Source: Desmodus rotundus (taxonomy: Eukaryota; Chordata; Mammalia; Chiroptera; Phyllostomidae). Taken from it: DNA of 64,000 bases. Under the pieces are notes generated by a model. That model made no database searches. It was not told the origin of the DNA and saw only the letters and a program-made list of their open reading frames with translations. Position 1 is the first letter of the stretch. Each line of letters opens with the position of its first letter. Below, in pieces: positions 55,401 to 64,000 of this stretch. The stretch is from positions 135,790,818 to 135,854,817 of the forward strand of contig NC_071392.1 of assembly GCF_022682495.2 (NCBI RefSeq), given 5' to 3'. The position numbers were made by a program, and so were the translations under genes.

Positions 55401-58400
55401 CCTAGGCAGCGTAATCATTTTGAGTCCTAGTTTCCACAGCAATAAAGGGACACTAGTGTTATAAAGCTGAAATGTGGTAAAATTCACAGCATGCCATCAA
55501 GGACAAAACCTGGAAAACAGTAGATGCTCAATAAGTGTTTCCTCCTTCCTCTTTTCTTCTACTATTCATGCCTTGTTTATTGCATTTCACTGATACTAAA
55601 TTTTCATCAACATCAAAGCAACATCTTCCACCAGCAAACAGATTAGCACTCACTGAAGGCTTAGATCATGGTTAGCATTTATTAGCAATAAAATATTTTT
55701 AAATTAATGTATGTACATTGTTTTAATAGATATAATGCTATTACACACTTAACAGACTTCAGTAACTATTCATTTAACGTTGTCAATAGGTTCTATCATC
55801 TTAATGGCATATAATGAAACTAAATTTACCATAGGCCAATTGATATACGGAAGAGTTAAGTTCCTATAATATATCATCTATGTTATAATGGAACAACGTG
55901 AAACAAATGATGTTATACAAGGATATGCTGTATAGTCTAAACATAGCTTGTATAGGCACTGGGAAACCAAAAAGTGTGTGACTCACTTTATTTTGATTTT
56001 CACTTTATAGTGGTGGGCTGGAACCAAACCCGCAATATCTCTGAGGTATGCCTGTATAAACTACTGTTCAGAAAGCCAGAATTAAGAGAAGCAGACACAT
56101 GGCTAAGTTGGTGTTCACCTACCTTCTTCCCCAGGGTCAAGGCCTGAAGATCAGGGTATGCAAATGCCCACAGTATTTAAGCTTCCTTCACAGGGTCACA
56201 GAGGCCTCCCCAAAAGAGAGAGTCTCCTGACATGAATCACATGAGCAGAAATAACAAGTAAATCTTCACTAGTTCTCATCTTAGACACTGACTCTGGGAA
56301 AACAGCCCATCTATTCCTTAGCTACCATGTCCCTAAAACTTCCACATGAAGCCATGTATGATTTATTACTTTACTCCACTCCACACCACTGGAAGAGAGA
56401 AGGGTCCCTGGAGTCAACTACCTGCTTCACACCAAGTTCATGAGGAAGTGAATCCACTGCTTACCTTCTCAATGTCTACAAGTTCAGTCTCATAAATCTC
56501 AGCAATGGTAATGTGGTGTTTAGCTGCGATTGTAAACCTTCCCTGGGGGGAAACAAAAAACACAGTCACCTTACTGTTTTGCCTATTTTAATGCCAACCC
56601 ATTGAGAAGCAAGAAAAAAAGAATACAACTCTAAATCATTTCAAGGAGTCCACCCCACAGCCACTCAAGCAAGGCAATGTCTTACCATGTCTGTGTAAAT
56701 GTCGATGGCTGCATTTAAGCAGTTGATAGCCTCTGAAGCGTAGGCATTTAAGAAAAACAATGAAAAATCCATTCAGTCACAGAGGGTTCAGGTGAGCCTA
56801 TCTTTCTGGCTGCTACTAGAATATTAAGGGGGTCCCATCTGGGGCAGAGAGTGGGCAGGTTGGTTAGTGAGAAGCAAACACGAATCAAACACAAATCCAG
56901 ACCTCCTCACCATGCTCTCTACACAGCAGCTGCAGTGCAACTTAGGGAACTGGAGCTAGAGTGGCATTGGATCAGGTACTCTTAACCTAAGAGTGAGGAC
57001 TCCACCCAAGGGATACACTGCATTATAAAGAAAACAAATGCGGGTTGTCAACAACAATGATCATCTACATCAGCTATAACACAAATGTAAGTGAATCCTT
57101 CAGTGACATCATGTATATATATTCATTTTGGAAGATAATACTTTACAAGAAAGATGACTTAATAGGCTACTGTTCATGCAGCCAAACCAGAAAGACTGAA
57201 ATCCTCGTGCAGACAGCTTTTAAATGAAGTCAACATTTTGTACAATGTTAAAGATGCTAAAGTTTGGTGTGCTAACATATACACAAAAGGAAGAAAAATC
57301 TAATAAATAACAGTGTTAATAAAGTGTATCAATCTTTTTTTTTTTACCTTTTAACTGAAAACTTTATTGGTGACCTGAAAACGTGTACAAGTTAAAACAT
57401 GAATACTTCATATGGGTTACTTACAGCATTTAAATTTTGTAAGAATACATTGTAAGAAATGACTCAATTCTTTTTTCTTTTCACCAAAAGTAAAGGTAAA
57501 CATGGCTACAGCAAAAATGCAGGCATGAATTATGATGAAAACCAACACGTATTTGGAAACCAGGCCACATAAGCTTGGCTGATGCATTAGGCCATTTCAC
57601 TGGCCTTCAAAAATAAAGCTTTGTAAATACTTTCCACCACACATTCATCCACATGCATCATATATGTTCTTGTATAAAATTGATGCCACAGGGTTGGCAT
57701 TTAGGGACACACTGAAATGGATTCTGAGGTAAGGAAAGCATTTCATTGGATGAAGGAACCAGGTCCAAAATAAAAAAGCTGGAAGTTTGCATTTTAAAAC
57801 TGAACACACATTTCCAGGTAAAACAGATTAAACTCCTGTCCAGAGATTTTCATGGACATTTTCATTGTATCCACAGAATTTAAAATGTCTACAAGAGCTG
57901 CAGGCCCTTAATTAACACACTTGACATTTTGCTTCTTAAAGGTTTAACATTCTCCACAAAAAAACTTCAAAACAAAACCAGTTTTCTCTAGGAAGCATTT
58001 CCATACTCAAGAATATGCATGATTATAGAGGGTGTGAAGCCCACTCTTCTCCTGATAGTCTTCATAGAAGCGTCTCAGGGACTCGGGAATCTGGGGCATC
58101 ACAGTGCTCAGGGCCTGAGTGAAATGTCTTCTCCTAATGCACTTGGCTTTCATGTCTTCTTCCAGAGCCAGCGGGGTGGCCTCTCTGCAGATGGCTATGA
58201 CCTCTGTTCCTGAGTATGTGTCCATTTGGAGGACGAGTTCATTCAGATCAACGTCTTGATGGGCATAGAGTCAAAGTGCAGGTTAAAGATTTCTCTCCTT
58301 GTGGTTGCATCTGGTAAAGGCACATAGATGATTCTATTGATTCTTCCAGGCCACATCAATGCCTTTTCTATCCTATCTGGGCAGTTAGTATCAGCCAAAA

Positions 58401-61400
58401 CCGTCATGTGCTATAACTGCTTGATGCCATCCATTTCTGTGAGGAGCTTAGCCAGAACACGGTCAGCTACATTCCCAGCACCTGAAGAGCTGCCCATTTC
58501 AATTGCTAAGGCGTCCAATTCATCGAAGAAAACAATGGAAGGAGCCACCACTCTTGCTTTGCGGAAGATCTCTCTAACAGCTCTTTCAGATTCACCAACA
58601 TACTTATTCATTAATTCAGGCCCCTTTATGGCTAGGAAATTCAGTCCATTTTCATTGGTCAAAGCTTTGGAGATCATTGTTTTAGAGCATCCAGGCCGCC
58701 TGTAGGGAAGACCTCCCTTAGGTGGCTGAACACACGTTTGGGTGAAGGACTCTGGGTGCTTCAAGGGCCATTCCACAGCCTGTTTCAGTTTCAGTTTGAT
58801 ATCTCCAGTCCTCCTATATCTGACCAGGATACATTTGGAACACCAACTGCTACCTCCCTCATGGCACTGGGCCTGACTTCATTCATCACCTGCAAGAAAT
58901 CATTCAGCGTGATCTTCACCAACCCAGCCACCTTGCTGTCAGGGAGGTTGGGCTGTTTCTTCAGGACTCTCTGCAAGGCACAGAGACCTGATTGGTTACA
59001 CAAGACTTTCAGGTCTGCTCCAACGTATCCATGAGCACTGTTTGCCATCTGTAGCAGCTCAGCTTCAGTGAAGACATGGGGCCCCTTTTGAAGTACTTTC
59101 TGAAGGATACTGAGCAGGTCCTGAGTGTTAGGAACTCCAATCTCAATCTCCTTTATCAAATAGCCCAGGTCAGCAGAGTGCAGCATCCAAAGCATGCAGG
59201 CAATTTGTGGCCCCAATGACTAACACCTGTCCTTCACTTCCTTCTGAATCAATACCATCCATCAGTGTTAGGAGAGAAGCTACAACTCTTTTTACCACTT
59301 CATTCTGAGTTCCTTCTCTTTTTGGGCAAAATGCATCCAGCTCATCAATAAAAATTGATAGGTGCCGCAGAGTGGCTTCAGCAAATATCTGATGTAATCT
59401 TGCTTCGGTCTCCCCATAGAATTGGCTCACAATTTCAGAACCATTTATCACAGACACATAGGCCCCAACCTCATGGGCGATGGCCCTGGCAATCATAGTC
59501 TTTCTATGATTGGGGGGCGGGGGGAATGGGGGTATAATAGCACTCCTCTAGGTGGTGGGATTCTGTAACTCTTGAGAAGTTCAAGCTTCGTGAGAGGAAG
59601 TTCATTTCTCTAATTGCTTTCAGCTGACCATTTAAGCCTCCTATCATGTCATAAGTTACTTTGAATTGGTTCTCTTGCTCCTTTAAATTTCTATGAATTT
59701 TTATAGAATTGACTCTGGTTGTTGTAGAAATGAAATAAAACGTATCAGTGTTGCACTGTGCTCCCAGACTGTTTGACTTTGGCACGCTCTCTTCATTGGC
59801 AAGGTCCTTGTTTCCTTCTCCGGCAGATGCAAAGTGACATTCAGGGGCTGTGACTTCTTCGAGCCCAAGCCCACTGCTGCCACCAGGACTTTGTGTGGCA
59901 TCCAACAGAGTGTCACCAGCTTTACTTTTCTTTCTGTTATCTCCTGGTTTGCAGGGAATACTGCCTGACGGTGGGACCTGGTGCTCGTCCAGACCCAGCT
60001 AGCTTAGGTGTAAGGGCTGATCCAGGGCACTGGCTTCAGTGCAGGCCTGTTCAGAGGCCGCTCCCTGGGTGTTAGTGTCAGAGCTGCTCTGCAGTCATTG
60101 CAATACCATCCTGTCTGCCCCTTTCACCTGCAGCACTTGCAACTTGCATGGTCGTCTGTAGAATGTAATGTACAGGAAGTTGCCTGGTAAAACAATCTTG
60201 CCATCTAGTTTTCTCAGAAGACAACAGACCAGTTGTTCTTCACTGATATCCACATTTTTGTCACTGAGTGCCACGTCCATCTCCTCGGCCTGCAGCACAG
60301 CGCCCAGCAGAGGCTGGACGTGGATGGCGCTGCCAACTTGGACACCCACATTCTTCTGGGCTATTTCACTCAGGCCAACCTTGCCTCCAGGAAACCTGGA
60401 CAAAGGCCAGGCAGTATAGACCCCTTGTTTTCCATGTAAACTGGTAAGCAGCACTGGTCGACCTATACATGTATTTGCAGACTTCACGGTGCTGAGTCCA
60501 AGTTGAACAAGGGAATTCTGGAACTTTTTAGGAATTTTGTCATCCTTTTCTAAGAAGTTGATCACCACCAGAGTCTCGGTTGGTGCTGCGAAACCAGCTT
60601 TGGCACAAGCCTCAGAGGCCCCTGCACGGGAGTGAGCCCCAGTGGGTGAGGCCGAACCACTACTGGAGCTCCAGTTGAACCCTTTTCTGTTCTTCTTGGA
60701 AGACATGATCAGAAGGCAGCCTGGAAGTTGAAGCCTTAATCTTCTAAAACAATAAGTCAACACACCATCACAAAATGGTGGTGTTTTTAATTCTGGCATT
60801 TGTTTGACAGTCCCACGTTTATTGCTTCTGGAAAAGAGGCAGCAGAATAAAAAGGCATAGAAAGTTGATTAACAAAAAATAGCCCTGGCAGCTGTGGCTC
60901 AGTGGATTGAGAGCCGTCCTTTGAAGCAAAGGGTGGCCAGTTTTATTCCTAATCAGTGCACATGCCTGGGTAGGGTGCCAGGTCCCCAGCAGGGGGCACA
61001 GGAAAGGCAACCACACACTGATGTTTCTCTCCCTCTCTTTCTCCTTTCCCTTCCCCTAATCTTTAAAAAATAAAGTAGTACCTCTTCAAAAAACAAAAAC
61101 AAAAAGCAATTTCCTACTAAACTATGTAAGAAACGTGGAGTCATTGTCACACCTTGAAAAATACAAAAAGAGAAAAATAAGTTACCTATAATCCCACTCA
61201 AACTCACTCTTAGTATTTGATGTGCTTTGCCTTCTAGTGTTTTCAGATGCATTTCTATGTGCACAGACTTTATTATAAATTTGAGATCTCAATTCTCATG
61301 TGGTTCTTTAGTTACCATGTGAACATTTCCAGGTCACTAAAGATTCTCTGAAACAAGGGATTGTAATGACTGCATCATATTCTACAATACCGATGCATTA

Positions 61401-62559
61401 AAACTATTCTCATCTTTTACTCATTTAGGCTTTGTTCATTTTTTCTCTTTTAGACATAAATTGTGATCAATCTCTATACAAAAGACCTTGAAAATACCTT
61501 ATGATATAGTCATAAAATATGGAATTTCTATGTTAAAATGGACTGCTAAATGAAAAAAATAGAACTCCATAGCTATGAGTGCATGTGTGGAAAGAAATTA
61601 ATGCTTTTAATTGCTAAGTGTGCACTCCTATAACTAAAAGAGAAGTAATATTTATAAAACTTTACCACTTTAAGTACCCAACTTCATTCTTTCCTTAAAC
61701 CAAATACTTTGAAAAGCACTTTAAAAAGTTAGATGACTATTATGTGTAAGTTGATTTTAACCATCAGATATTACCATCTCCCATTAACTGGCCCTTAAAA
61801 CTCACTAGGTATTTAGGAGTGAGGGACTATAGGAGTTTCTTTTAATAAGCAATATACATACATATTCATAAAATTAGGATATAAGAAATATTAAATAAAA
61901 TTAAAGCTAATTTCCAAAAAATTCTCCAAAATGCCACAGAAAGCTTAAGAAAATGATGTTAAGCAGATAAACAGGATAAATTTAACATATCTTGTCATTA
62001 AACTTCCACATGATTAAATAAAAATTTCTAAAGTTACCAAAATCTCTATACTATAAAGTACAAAAATTTATTTTTACCAAGGCTCAAAAAGCCCAGCCGT
62101 ATAACCTGTGAAAAGGTCACCAACATCAGCCCTAGACCAGTGATTTTCAATCTTTTTCATCTCATGGCACACATAAATTTATTACTAAAATTCTGTGGTA
62201 CACCAAAAGATATATTTTTTGCCAAGCTGACAAAAAAAGTTATAATTTGATTCATGCACAACGGACAGCTATTGTTGTGTTGGTTGCTATTATTTTTTTC
62301 ATTGACAATCTAAGGGAAAAGTAGTTACTGTGTGTCCCTGACTAAATAGGGTCAGTTATCACGTTTTAAAAATTCTTGTGGCATACCAGCATGCCACGGC
62401 ACACTGGTTGAAAATCACTGTCTAGACAGAGGTGTGTCTTACCTTGAGGGTCTGCCTTTTTGTAAGCATTCCCAGCATCCACAAAACTGGTAGCAGAATC
62501 ATGTTTGCTCTGAAGCTGCATATGGAGCTTGGCTGCCTGACAAAATGCATTTCCTGCAG
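34389..62559 (-). CDS. NAPB: NAPB, beta-SNAP (NSF attachment protein beta), C-terminal nine coding exons
   Basis: Exons on the minus strand, in transcript order: 62559-62443, 56732-56686, 56542-56465, 46247-46192, 44191-44107, 36803-36699, 35935-35867, 35495-35445 and 34499-34389. They join in frame to residues 60-298 of the family (719 nt including stop, plus one base from the previous exon). The end [16 protein letters not shown] is typical of the beta form and differs from alpha-SNAP. Known role: a cytosolic helical-repeat adaptor, enriched in brain, that binds assembled SNARE bundles and recruits the ATPase NSF to take them apart after membrane fusion. All introns are GT-AG except one GC-AG. 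The first 59 residues and the promoter lie beyond the right edge. Synteny with GZF1 agrees. Confidence 0.96.
34500..35444 (-). other. NAPB: NAPB intron
   Basis: GT-AG intron of 945 nt, AT-rich, with no repeat I can name. Confidence 0.75.
35445..35495 (-). CDS. NAPB: NAPB exon, [17 protein letters not shown]
   Basis: A 51-nt phase-0 exon with acceptor TTGTTAG|AAACTT and donor GAAGCA|GTAAGT. It encodes 17 residues of a helical repeat. Confidence 0.95.
35867..35935 (-). CDS. NAPB: NAPB exon, [20 protein letters not shown]
   Basis: A 69-nt phase-0 exon with a pyrimidine-rich acceptor TTTTTCTCTCTCAG|CTTGCT and donor TTGAAG|GTAAGT. It encodes 23 residues ending LLK. Confidence 0.95.
35936..36698 (-). 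other. NAPB: NAPB intron
   Basis: GT-AG intron of 763 nt without a recognised repeat. Confidence 0.75.
36699..36803 (-). CDS. NAPB: NAPB exon, [20 protein letters not shown]
   Basis: A 105-nt phase-0 exon with acceptor TGTGCCTAG|GTTGGA and donor GCCAAG|GTAAGG. It encodes 35 residues through [15 protein letters not shown], part of the helical-repeat core that binds the SNARE bundle. Confidence 0.96.
36870..37275 (-). mobile_element. L1 late ORF2 fragment, sense with NAPB
   Basis: On the minus strand the text follows late ORF2 landmarks ([36 protein letters not shown]). The frame at 37107-36829 is the longest piece. It lies just 66 nt upstream of the 36803 exon acceptor on the transcript, so it occupies the end of the intron. 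Confidence 0.75.
37276..37545 (-). mobile_element. L1-type 3' UTR fragment
   Basis: Antisense text of the AATTTACTGAGGTGACACTG and CACCCAAAATCAAGTCTC type is usual for L1 3' UTR sequence. There are no coding frames. Confidence 0.55.
40231..40361 (+). mobile_element. Palindromic MITE of mariner/Tc type
   Basis: The left end GAGGGTTAGCAAAAGTAGGT, then TTACAGTT, is mirrored on the right as CAGGGTGGGACAAAGTGGGT, then TTACAGTT, read inward. TA lies at both boundaries. The element is about 130 nt with an AT-rich centre and no coding capacity. Confidence 0.7.
41300..41800 (+). mobile_element. Probable solo LTR of an old endogenous retrovirus-like element
   Basis: It does not match the surrounding L1 and shows LTR-like features: CCCCAATAAAAACTTTAGAC near 41500, CCTGGATCCTGCCCTATGAC near 41650, and an AATAAACC block near 41708. 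No gag, pol or env sequence flanks it. The family (ERVL-like) is a guess. Confidence 0.45.
43372..43396 (+). repeat. (AAAC)n microsatellite
   Basis: Six or so AAAC units within the old L1. Confidence 0.85.
44107..44191 (-). CDS. NAPB: NAPB exon, [20 protein letters not shown]
   Basis: An 85-nt exon with acceptor CTTGATTTCAG|TTCAGC and donor GAGCAG|GTGAGG. Its first base completes the serine codon begun as AG in the previous exon. It encodes a full helical hairpin ending KAIEIYEQ. Confidence 0.96.
44311..46150 (-). mobile_element. ORF1-only L1-like element (HAL1-like), copy C, in a NAPB intron
   Basis: It is in sense with NAPB. The leader starts near 46146 (TTGGCTGGGA antisense) and has an expanded A-run (45491-45515 as T). 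An ORF1-like region follows (about 45470-44670), then a 3' UTR ending near 44320. The flanking repeat ATATTTGTCT (44301-44310) and AGATTTGTCT (46151-46160) is a target-site duplication with one mismatch. The element makes up 1840 of the 2000 nt of the intron 44192-46191. ORF1 pieces at 45450-45202 and 44901-44671 have the same amino acids as the corresponding parts of copy D. Confidence 0.85.
46192..46247 (-). CDS. NAPB: NAPB exon with a GC donor, [18 protein letters not shown]
   Basis: The acceptor is CTTTTCAG|GCTATC. The donor reads AATAG|GCAAGT, that is GC instead of GT, with otherwise perfect complementarity to U1 (AG|GCAAGT), as is usual for natural GC-AG introns. The frame requires this site: AG plus T of the next exon gives the serine of SNSSANK. 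At 56 nt, skipping would shift the frame. Confidence 0.95.
46248..47270 (-). other. NAPB: NAPB intron segment
   Basis: Part of the 10.2-kb intron 46248-56464. No repeat or frame that I can name. Confidence 0.5.
47271..47530 (+). mobile_element. hAT-Charlie-type relic
   Basis: CTGTAACAGGCCAGATAATA followed by AATATTTTAGACTTTGTAAA, and then CAAATAAACCTTATTCATGG further on, match a common mammalian hAT MER element theme (GGCCAGATAGTAAATATTTT). The ends are eroded. Confidence 0.5.
47914..48504 (+). mobile_element. Chimeric mariner carrying a MER5A-like insert, copy 2
   Basis: It starts TGAGTTAGTCAAAAAGTTAA and ends ATTTTTTGGCCAACCCAGTA. The frame at 47973-48314 keeps the mariner transposase piece [15 protein letters not shown] and then passes directly into the MER5A-like segment (about 48288-48394; GATGTTTAGCAGCAACCCTA and CTACCCACTAGAAGCCAATA). 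Mariner resumes at GGGAGATAGCCAGCATACTC. The joints are the same as in copy 1. A short T-rich insertion near 47995-48025 is specific to this copy. Confidence 0.82.
48505..49322 (-). other. NAPB: NAPB intron segment
   Basis: AT-rich intronic sequence. Nothing recognised with confidence. Confidence 0.45.
49323..51685 (+). mobile_element. L1 ORF2 fragment, truncated at both ends, antisense to NAPB
   Basis: It enters in the endonuclease region (AATGATAAAGGGAACAATCC, same as at about 3606) and passes the reverse-transcriptase box near 51080 (FADDMVLY, intact in one frame). It stops at about 51665 (AAAACAGCATGGTACTGGCA) well before the L1 3' end. Copy D of the ORF1-only element follows at once. 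Frames are broken. Confidence 0.8.
51686..53578 (+). mobile_element. ORF1-only L1-like element (HAL1-like), copy D
   Basis: The leader starts ACTTCTGGCCAAGATGGACG. ORF1-like sequence runs from about 52423 to 53201, followed by a 3' UTR and AATAAAATATATTTAAAAAA at the end. The N-terminal frame (52423-52719) and the C-terminal frame (52971-53201) are open but separated by a stop and frameshift near 52720. No ORF2 is present. It is inverted relative to copy C, and the two flank the NAPB exon at 46192-46247 on either side. Confidence 0.85.
52423..53201 (+). pseudogene. L1-like ORF1 of element copy D, least-broken copy in the window
   Basis: The first part is a charged coiled-coil-like stretch ([20 protein letters not shown] at about 52458-52517). 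The second part begins [20 protein letters not shown] and reads into the C-terminal domain ending KGLS. Both segments match copy C exactly over the frames I compared. One stop and frame changes separate them, so the full ORF1 protein is not encoded as is. Confidence 0.75.
53625..53853 (+). mobile_element. VES SINE
   Basis: It starts GCCCTTGCTGGTGTGTTTCA, has the B-box-like GGTTCAATTCCCAG, and ends CTAAAAATAAATAAATAAAG. AAAGACCCAT and AAAGTACCCAT flank it as an imperfect target-site duplication. Confidence 0.88.
53860..55555 (-). other. NAPB: NAPB intron segment
   Basis: Mostly single-copy-looking intron. Frames of 70-115 codons on the minus strand (54925-54704, 55330-54983, 55487-55146) overlap one another and have no family resemblance. 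Confidence 0.45.
55560..56058 (+). mobile_element. Tigger1 3' end
   Basis: The text follows the Tigger1 end: ATCTTCCACCAGCAAACAGA, CACTGAAGGCTTAGATCATG, AATGTATGTACATTGTTTTA, and the terminus CCGCAATATCTCTGAGGTAT followed by GCCTGTA. About 100 nt of foreign sequence lies near 55765-55925. The transposase body is missing. Confidence 0.75.
56465..56542 (-). CDS. NAPB: NAPB exon, [20 protein letters not shown]
   Basis: A 78-nt phase-0 exon with acceptor TTTCCCCCCAG|GGAAGG and donor GAGAAG|GTAAGC. It encodes 26 residues ending LVDIEK. Confidence 0.96.
56686..56732 (-). CDS. NAPB: NAPB exon, [15 protein letters not shown]
   Basis: A 47-nt exon; its first two bases finish the glutamate codon. The acceptor is ACGCTTCAG|AGGCTA and the donor ACATG|GTAAGA. 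The intron to the next exon is only 143 nt and carries no insertion. Confidence 0.96.
56733..57332 (-). other. NAPB: NAPB intron segment
   Basis: Intron sequence between the 56732 exon and the retrocopy tail, with nothing recognised. Confidence 0.5.
57333..60740 (-). pseudogene. AFG2A: Processed pseudogene of AFG2A (SPATA5), AAA+ ATPase
   Basis: The copy is intronless. The start [17 protein letters not shown] lies at 60706 and the C-terminal [13 protein letters not shown] near 58030. A 3' UTR follows, with AATAAA (TTTATT at 57363-57368) 18 nt before a 12-nt A tail (T run at 57334-57345). The parent is a hexameric ATPase of ribosome biogenesis. Both ATPase modules are recognisable (for example [31 protein letters not shown] and [19 protein letters not shown]). 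At least five stops or frameshifts split it (breaks near 60095, 59500, 59200, 58785 and 58410-58230). The first Walker A loop is deleted near 59500-59540, and the second reads [10 protein letters not shown] where GPPGxxKT is expected. It is in sense with NAPB inside its intron. Confidence 0.93.
60881..61108 (+). mobile_element. VES SINE upstream of the AFG2A retrocopy
   Basis: It starts AGCCCTGGCAGCTGTGGCTC and ends in CTTTAAAAAATAAAG and A-rich sequence. It lies 140-180 nt beyond the 5' end of the retrocopy, antisense to NAPB. The B-box is degraded. Confidence 0.82.
61109..62137 (-). other. NAPB: NAPB intron segment
   Basis: AT-rich intron with no frame or repeat that I recognise. Confidence 0.5.
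62138..62420 (-). mobile_element. Non-autonomous hAT element beside a NAPB donor
   Basis: The terminal inverted repeats are CAGTGATTTTCAATC at the left and, inward from the right, CAGTGATTTTCAACC. CTAGAC is repeated at both flanks (62132-62137 and 62422-62427), the core of an 8-bp hAT-type target duplication. The second internal landmark, CATCTCATGGCACACATAAA near 62158, is shared with the relic at 9140-9250. It has no coding capacity. The element edge is 22 nt from the exon. Confidence 0.82.
62443..62559 (-). CDS. NAPB: NAPB exon, [20 protein letters not shown]
   Basis: A 117-nt exon with acceptor TCTTCCTCAG|CTGCAG and donor CCTCAAG|GTAAGA. It begins with two bases of Ala60 and encodes the segment through [17 protein letters not shown]. 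It is the most 5' NAPB exon in the window. Confidence 0.96.
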
Positions 62560-64000
62560 CTGAGGAAGATAAAGTACTACAATTAAACAGAGAGGCACAA
62601 GTATCCCCACAGAACAGCCCATGCCCTAAGCTGAAGTTCCTAGAAAGTTCCATTCCACTGAAAAGAAGCACTCCAGTCAGAACCATATGAAAATGTGATC
62701 TAGTACATCTTAGGTGTATATAAAAATAACCAGAATCAGTCAAACAGTGATAAAAGCTTCTCTCAACCACAGAGGACCTCCCAAGTGGCCCCTGAGCAAT
62801 AAGCCTCCATTCAATAGCAACAGCCTAATCCTAGGCTGTTCAAATCTGTTCTACAGAGTATACTGAACAATGACTGGCAGATTTAAGCTAATAATGTTTA
62901 AACAAAGGTAAACTACTGAGATCATTTATTTGATCATCTTTCTATCTTATGGTGTCCCCTGGACTTAGTTGTGATTGAAGAAAACTGCTAATGAAGGCTT
63001 CATGGACAAAAGTTTCTCAAAGAGTGATAAAAAGGCCTACAATTATGAAATTCAGTTTTTTCTTAAGTTTATGACACAACATAACTGTAATTTATAAGCG
63101 GTTTAATCTGTCTGTATCCCACTTAGTCTGAAAACTCATACTACTTCCCTGCAGAATCACAGATGGATTTGGTGATGGGGTGCTGCCCATGTCTTTTTTG
63201 GGATATAGCACAATGTGAAAGATTTGTGCACTAAATTTTTTTCAGAAAAGGTTCTGGATCAGGGACTATGAATTTTGGAGTGGCAAAAAAGAATGAAGGA
63301 AGGAATCCCTAACAGAGAAGTCACAGGAACAAGGAACACTTGAAGGCAAGAAAGGGCTGAAACCAAGCCAAAGAGAAGCCCATGCTTGCCTGTGGGAGGA
63401 GGAATCAAAGTGCAGGGACAGCGAAAATCAAGGCTGATGACGTTGACAGGTCAGTTCAGGGAAGTTAAATGTTAACATGAGAAACCTGGGCAAGGATGAA
63501 TCTACTTCAACATGAAGTTCTCAGTTCAGAGAGAGCACAGCACCATGGCTGTGCCTCAGAAAAATGAGTACCAGAGACTGGGAAGCACAAAGGCCTATGG
63601 AGACACAGCTCAGTAAGATCTGGAATAGGGAAGTCAGTACCAACAGGAAAGGAGAGGAAGGAATTTGCTCCACTGGAAAAAGAAAAATTAAGAATATTAT
63701 GGAACCTTTTGGTCTTAAAAAAATACGTTTCAAAAATATACAGACTATAGTGTCAGATGCCTAAGTACCCACTGCTGGTATTAAATGTTTACTTTAAATT
63801 CCTTTTAAAGAGATAAACCATTCATTTCCATTAAAGCTTCACCTGCTGTCCATTGTCCCAACCCCTTTTCCAGAGGTAACCACATAATTCCCACTACGAG
63901 TTTCTGGACTTTCACTTGAGGGAAAAGAGGTAGTACAAACTCCCTAGTCATCCTGCCCAGGTTTAACTCTTGTTCTGTACAAGACAGAAAGAATGCCCAG
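62560..64000 (-). other. NAPB: NAPB intron, to the window edge
   Basis: I find no sequence encoding the conserved first 59 residues of beta-SNAP here, so this is intron and the 5' exons lie further right. No named repeat is seen. Confidence 0.6.

Noticed and set aside
58007..60799. NSF, the partner ATPase of SNAP proteins, inside the NAPB intron
   Set aside because: The ATPase segments and N-terminus follow AFG2A/SPATA5 (MSSKKNRK start; GLHTL end), not NSF. The copy is intronless, tailed and frame-broken.
34389..62559. NAPA (alpha-SNAP) instead of NAPB
   Set aside because: The C-terminal [10 protein letters not shown] and the neighbouring GZF1 match the beta gene; alpha-SNAP has a shorter and different acidic end.

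Overview
The window is mammalian nuclear DNA, almost certainly from a bat. The taxon call rests on eight tRNA-derived SINEs of the chiropteran VES type (each has a GGCTCAGTGG A-box-like block, a GGTT(C/T)GATTCC B-box and an A-rich tail), together with many L1 copies, L1-derived ORF1-only (half-L1/HAL1-like) elements and several mariner, hAT and Tigger elements. There is no operon structure, CRISPR array or prokaryotic signal.

Two protein-coding genes lie tail to tail, in the order known from human chromosome 20p11. GZF1 (+ strand) has a CpG-island promoter at about 18.2-19.2 kb, a non-coding first exon ending at 18801 and five coding exons between 21014 and 27476. Joined, they give one open frame of 709 codons plus stop, encoding a BTB domain and ten C2H2 zinc fingers. 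NAPB (- strand, beta-SNAP) has its last nine coding exons between 34389 and 62559. They encode the C-terminal 239 residues of a 298-residue family; the exons for the first 59 residues lie beyond the right edge. GZF1 encodes a nuclear transcription repressor and NAPB a cytosolic SNARE-disassembly adaptor, so they are neighbours by synteny, not a pathway.

Layout: 1-9.1 kb is stacked L1 with nested SINEs and a mariner; 9.4-17.4 kb holds two ORF1-only L1-like elements, a chimeric mariner/MER5A element, a Tigger1 deletion derivative and older L1; 17.5-29.2 kb is GZF1; 29.2-34.4 kb is the intergenic/3' UTR zone; 34.4-64 kb is NAPB. NAPB introns hold an old L1, an LTR, two more ORF1-only elements, a second chimeric mariner, an L1 ORF2 fragment, a processed AFG2A/SPATA5 pseudogene and a hAT element.

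I found no new functional system. The most interesting signals are: (1) two inverted ORF1-only elements flanking a NAPB exon that share a nearly identical core of about 0.9 kb inside clearly diverged ends, which suggests gene conversion; (2) two mariner copies carrying the same internal MER5A-like hAT segment; (3) a GC-AG intron in NAPB with an element inserted about 31 nt after its GC donor; and (4) a hAT element starting 22 nt after another NAPB donor.
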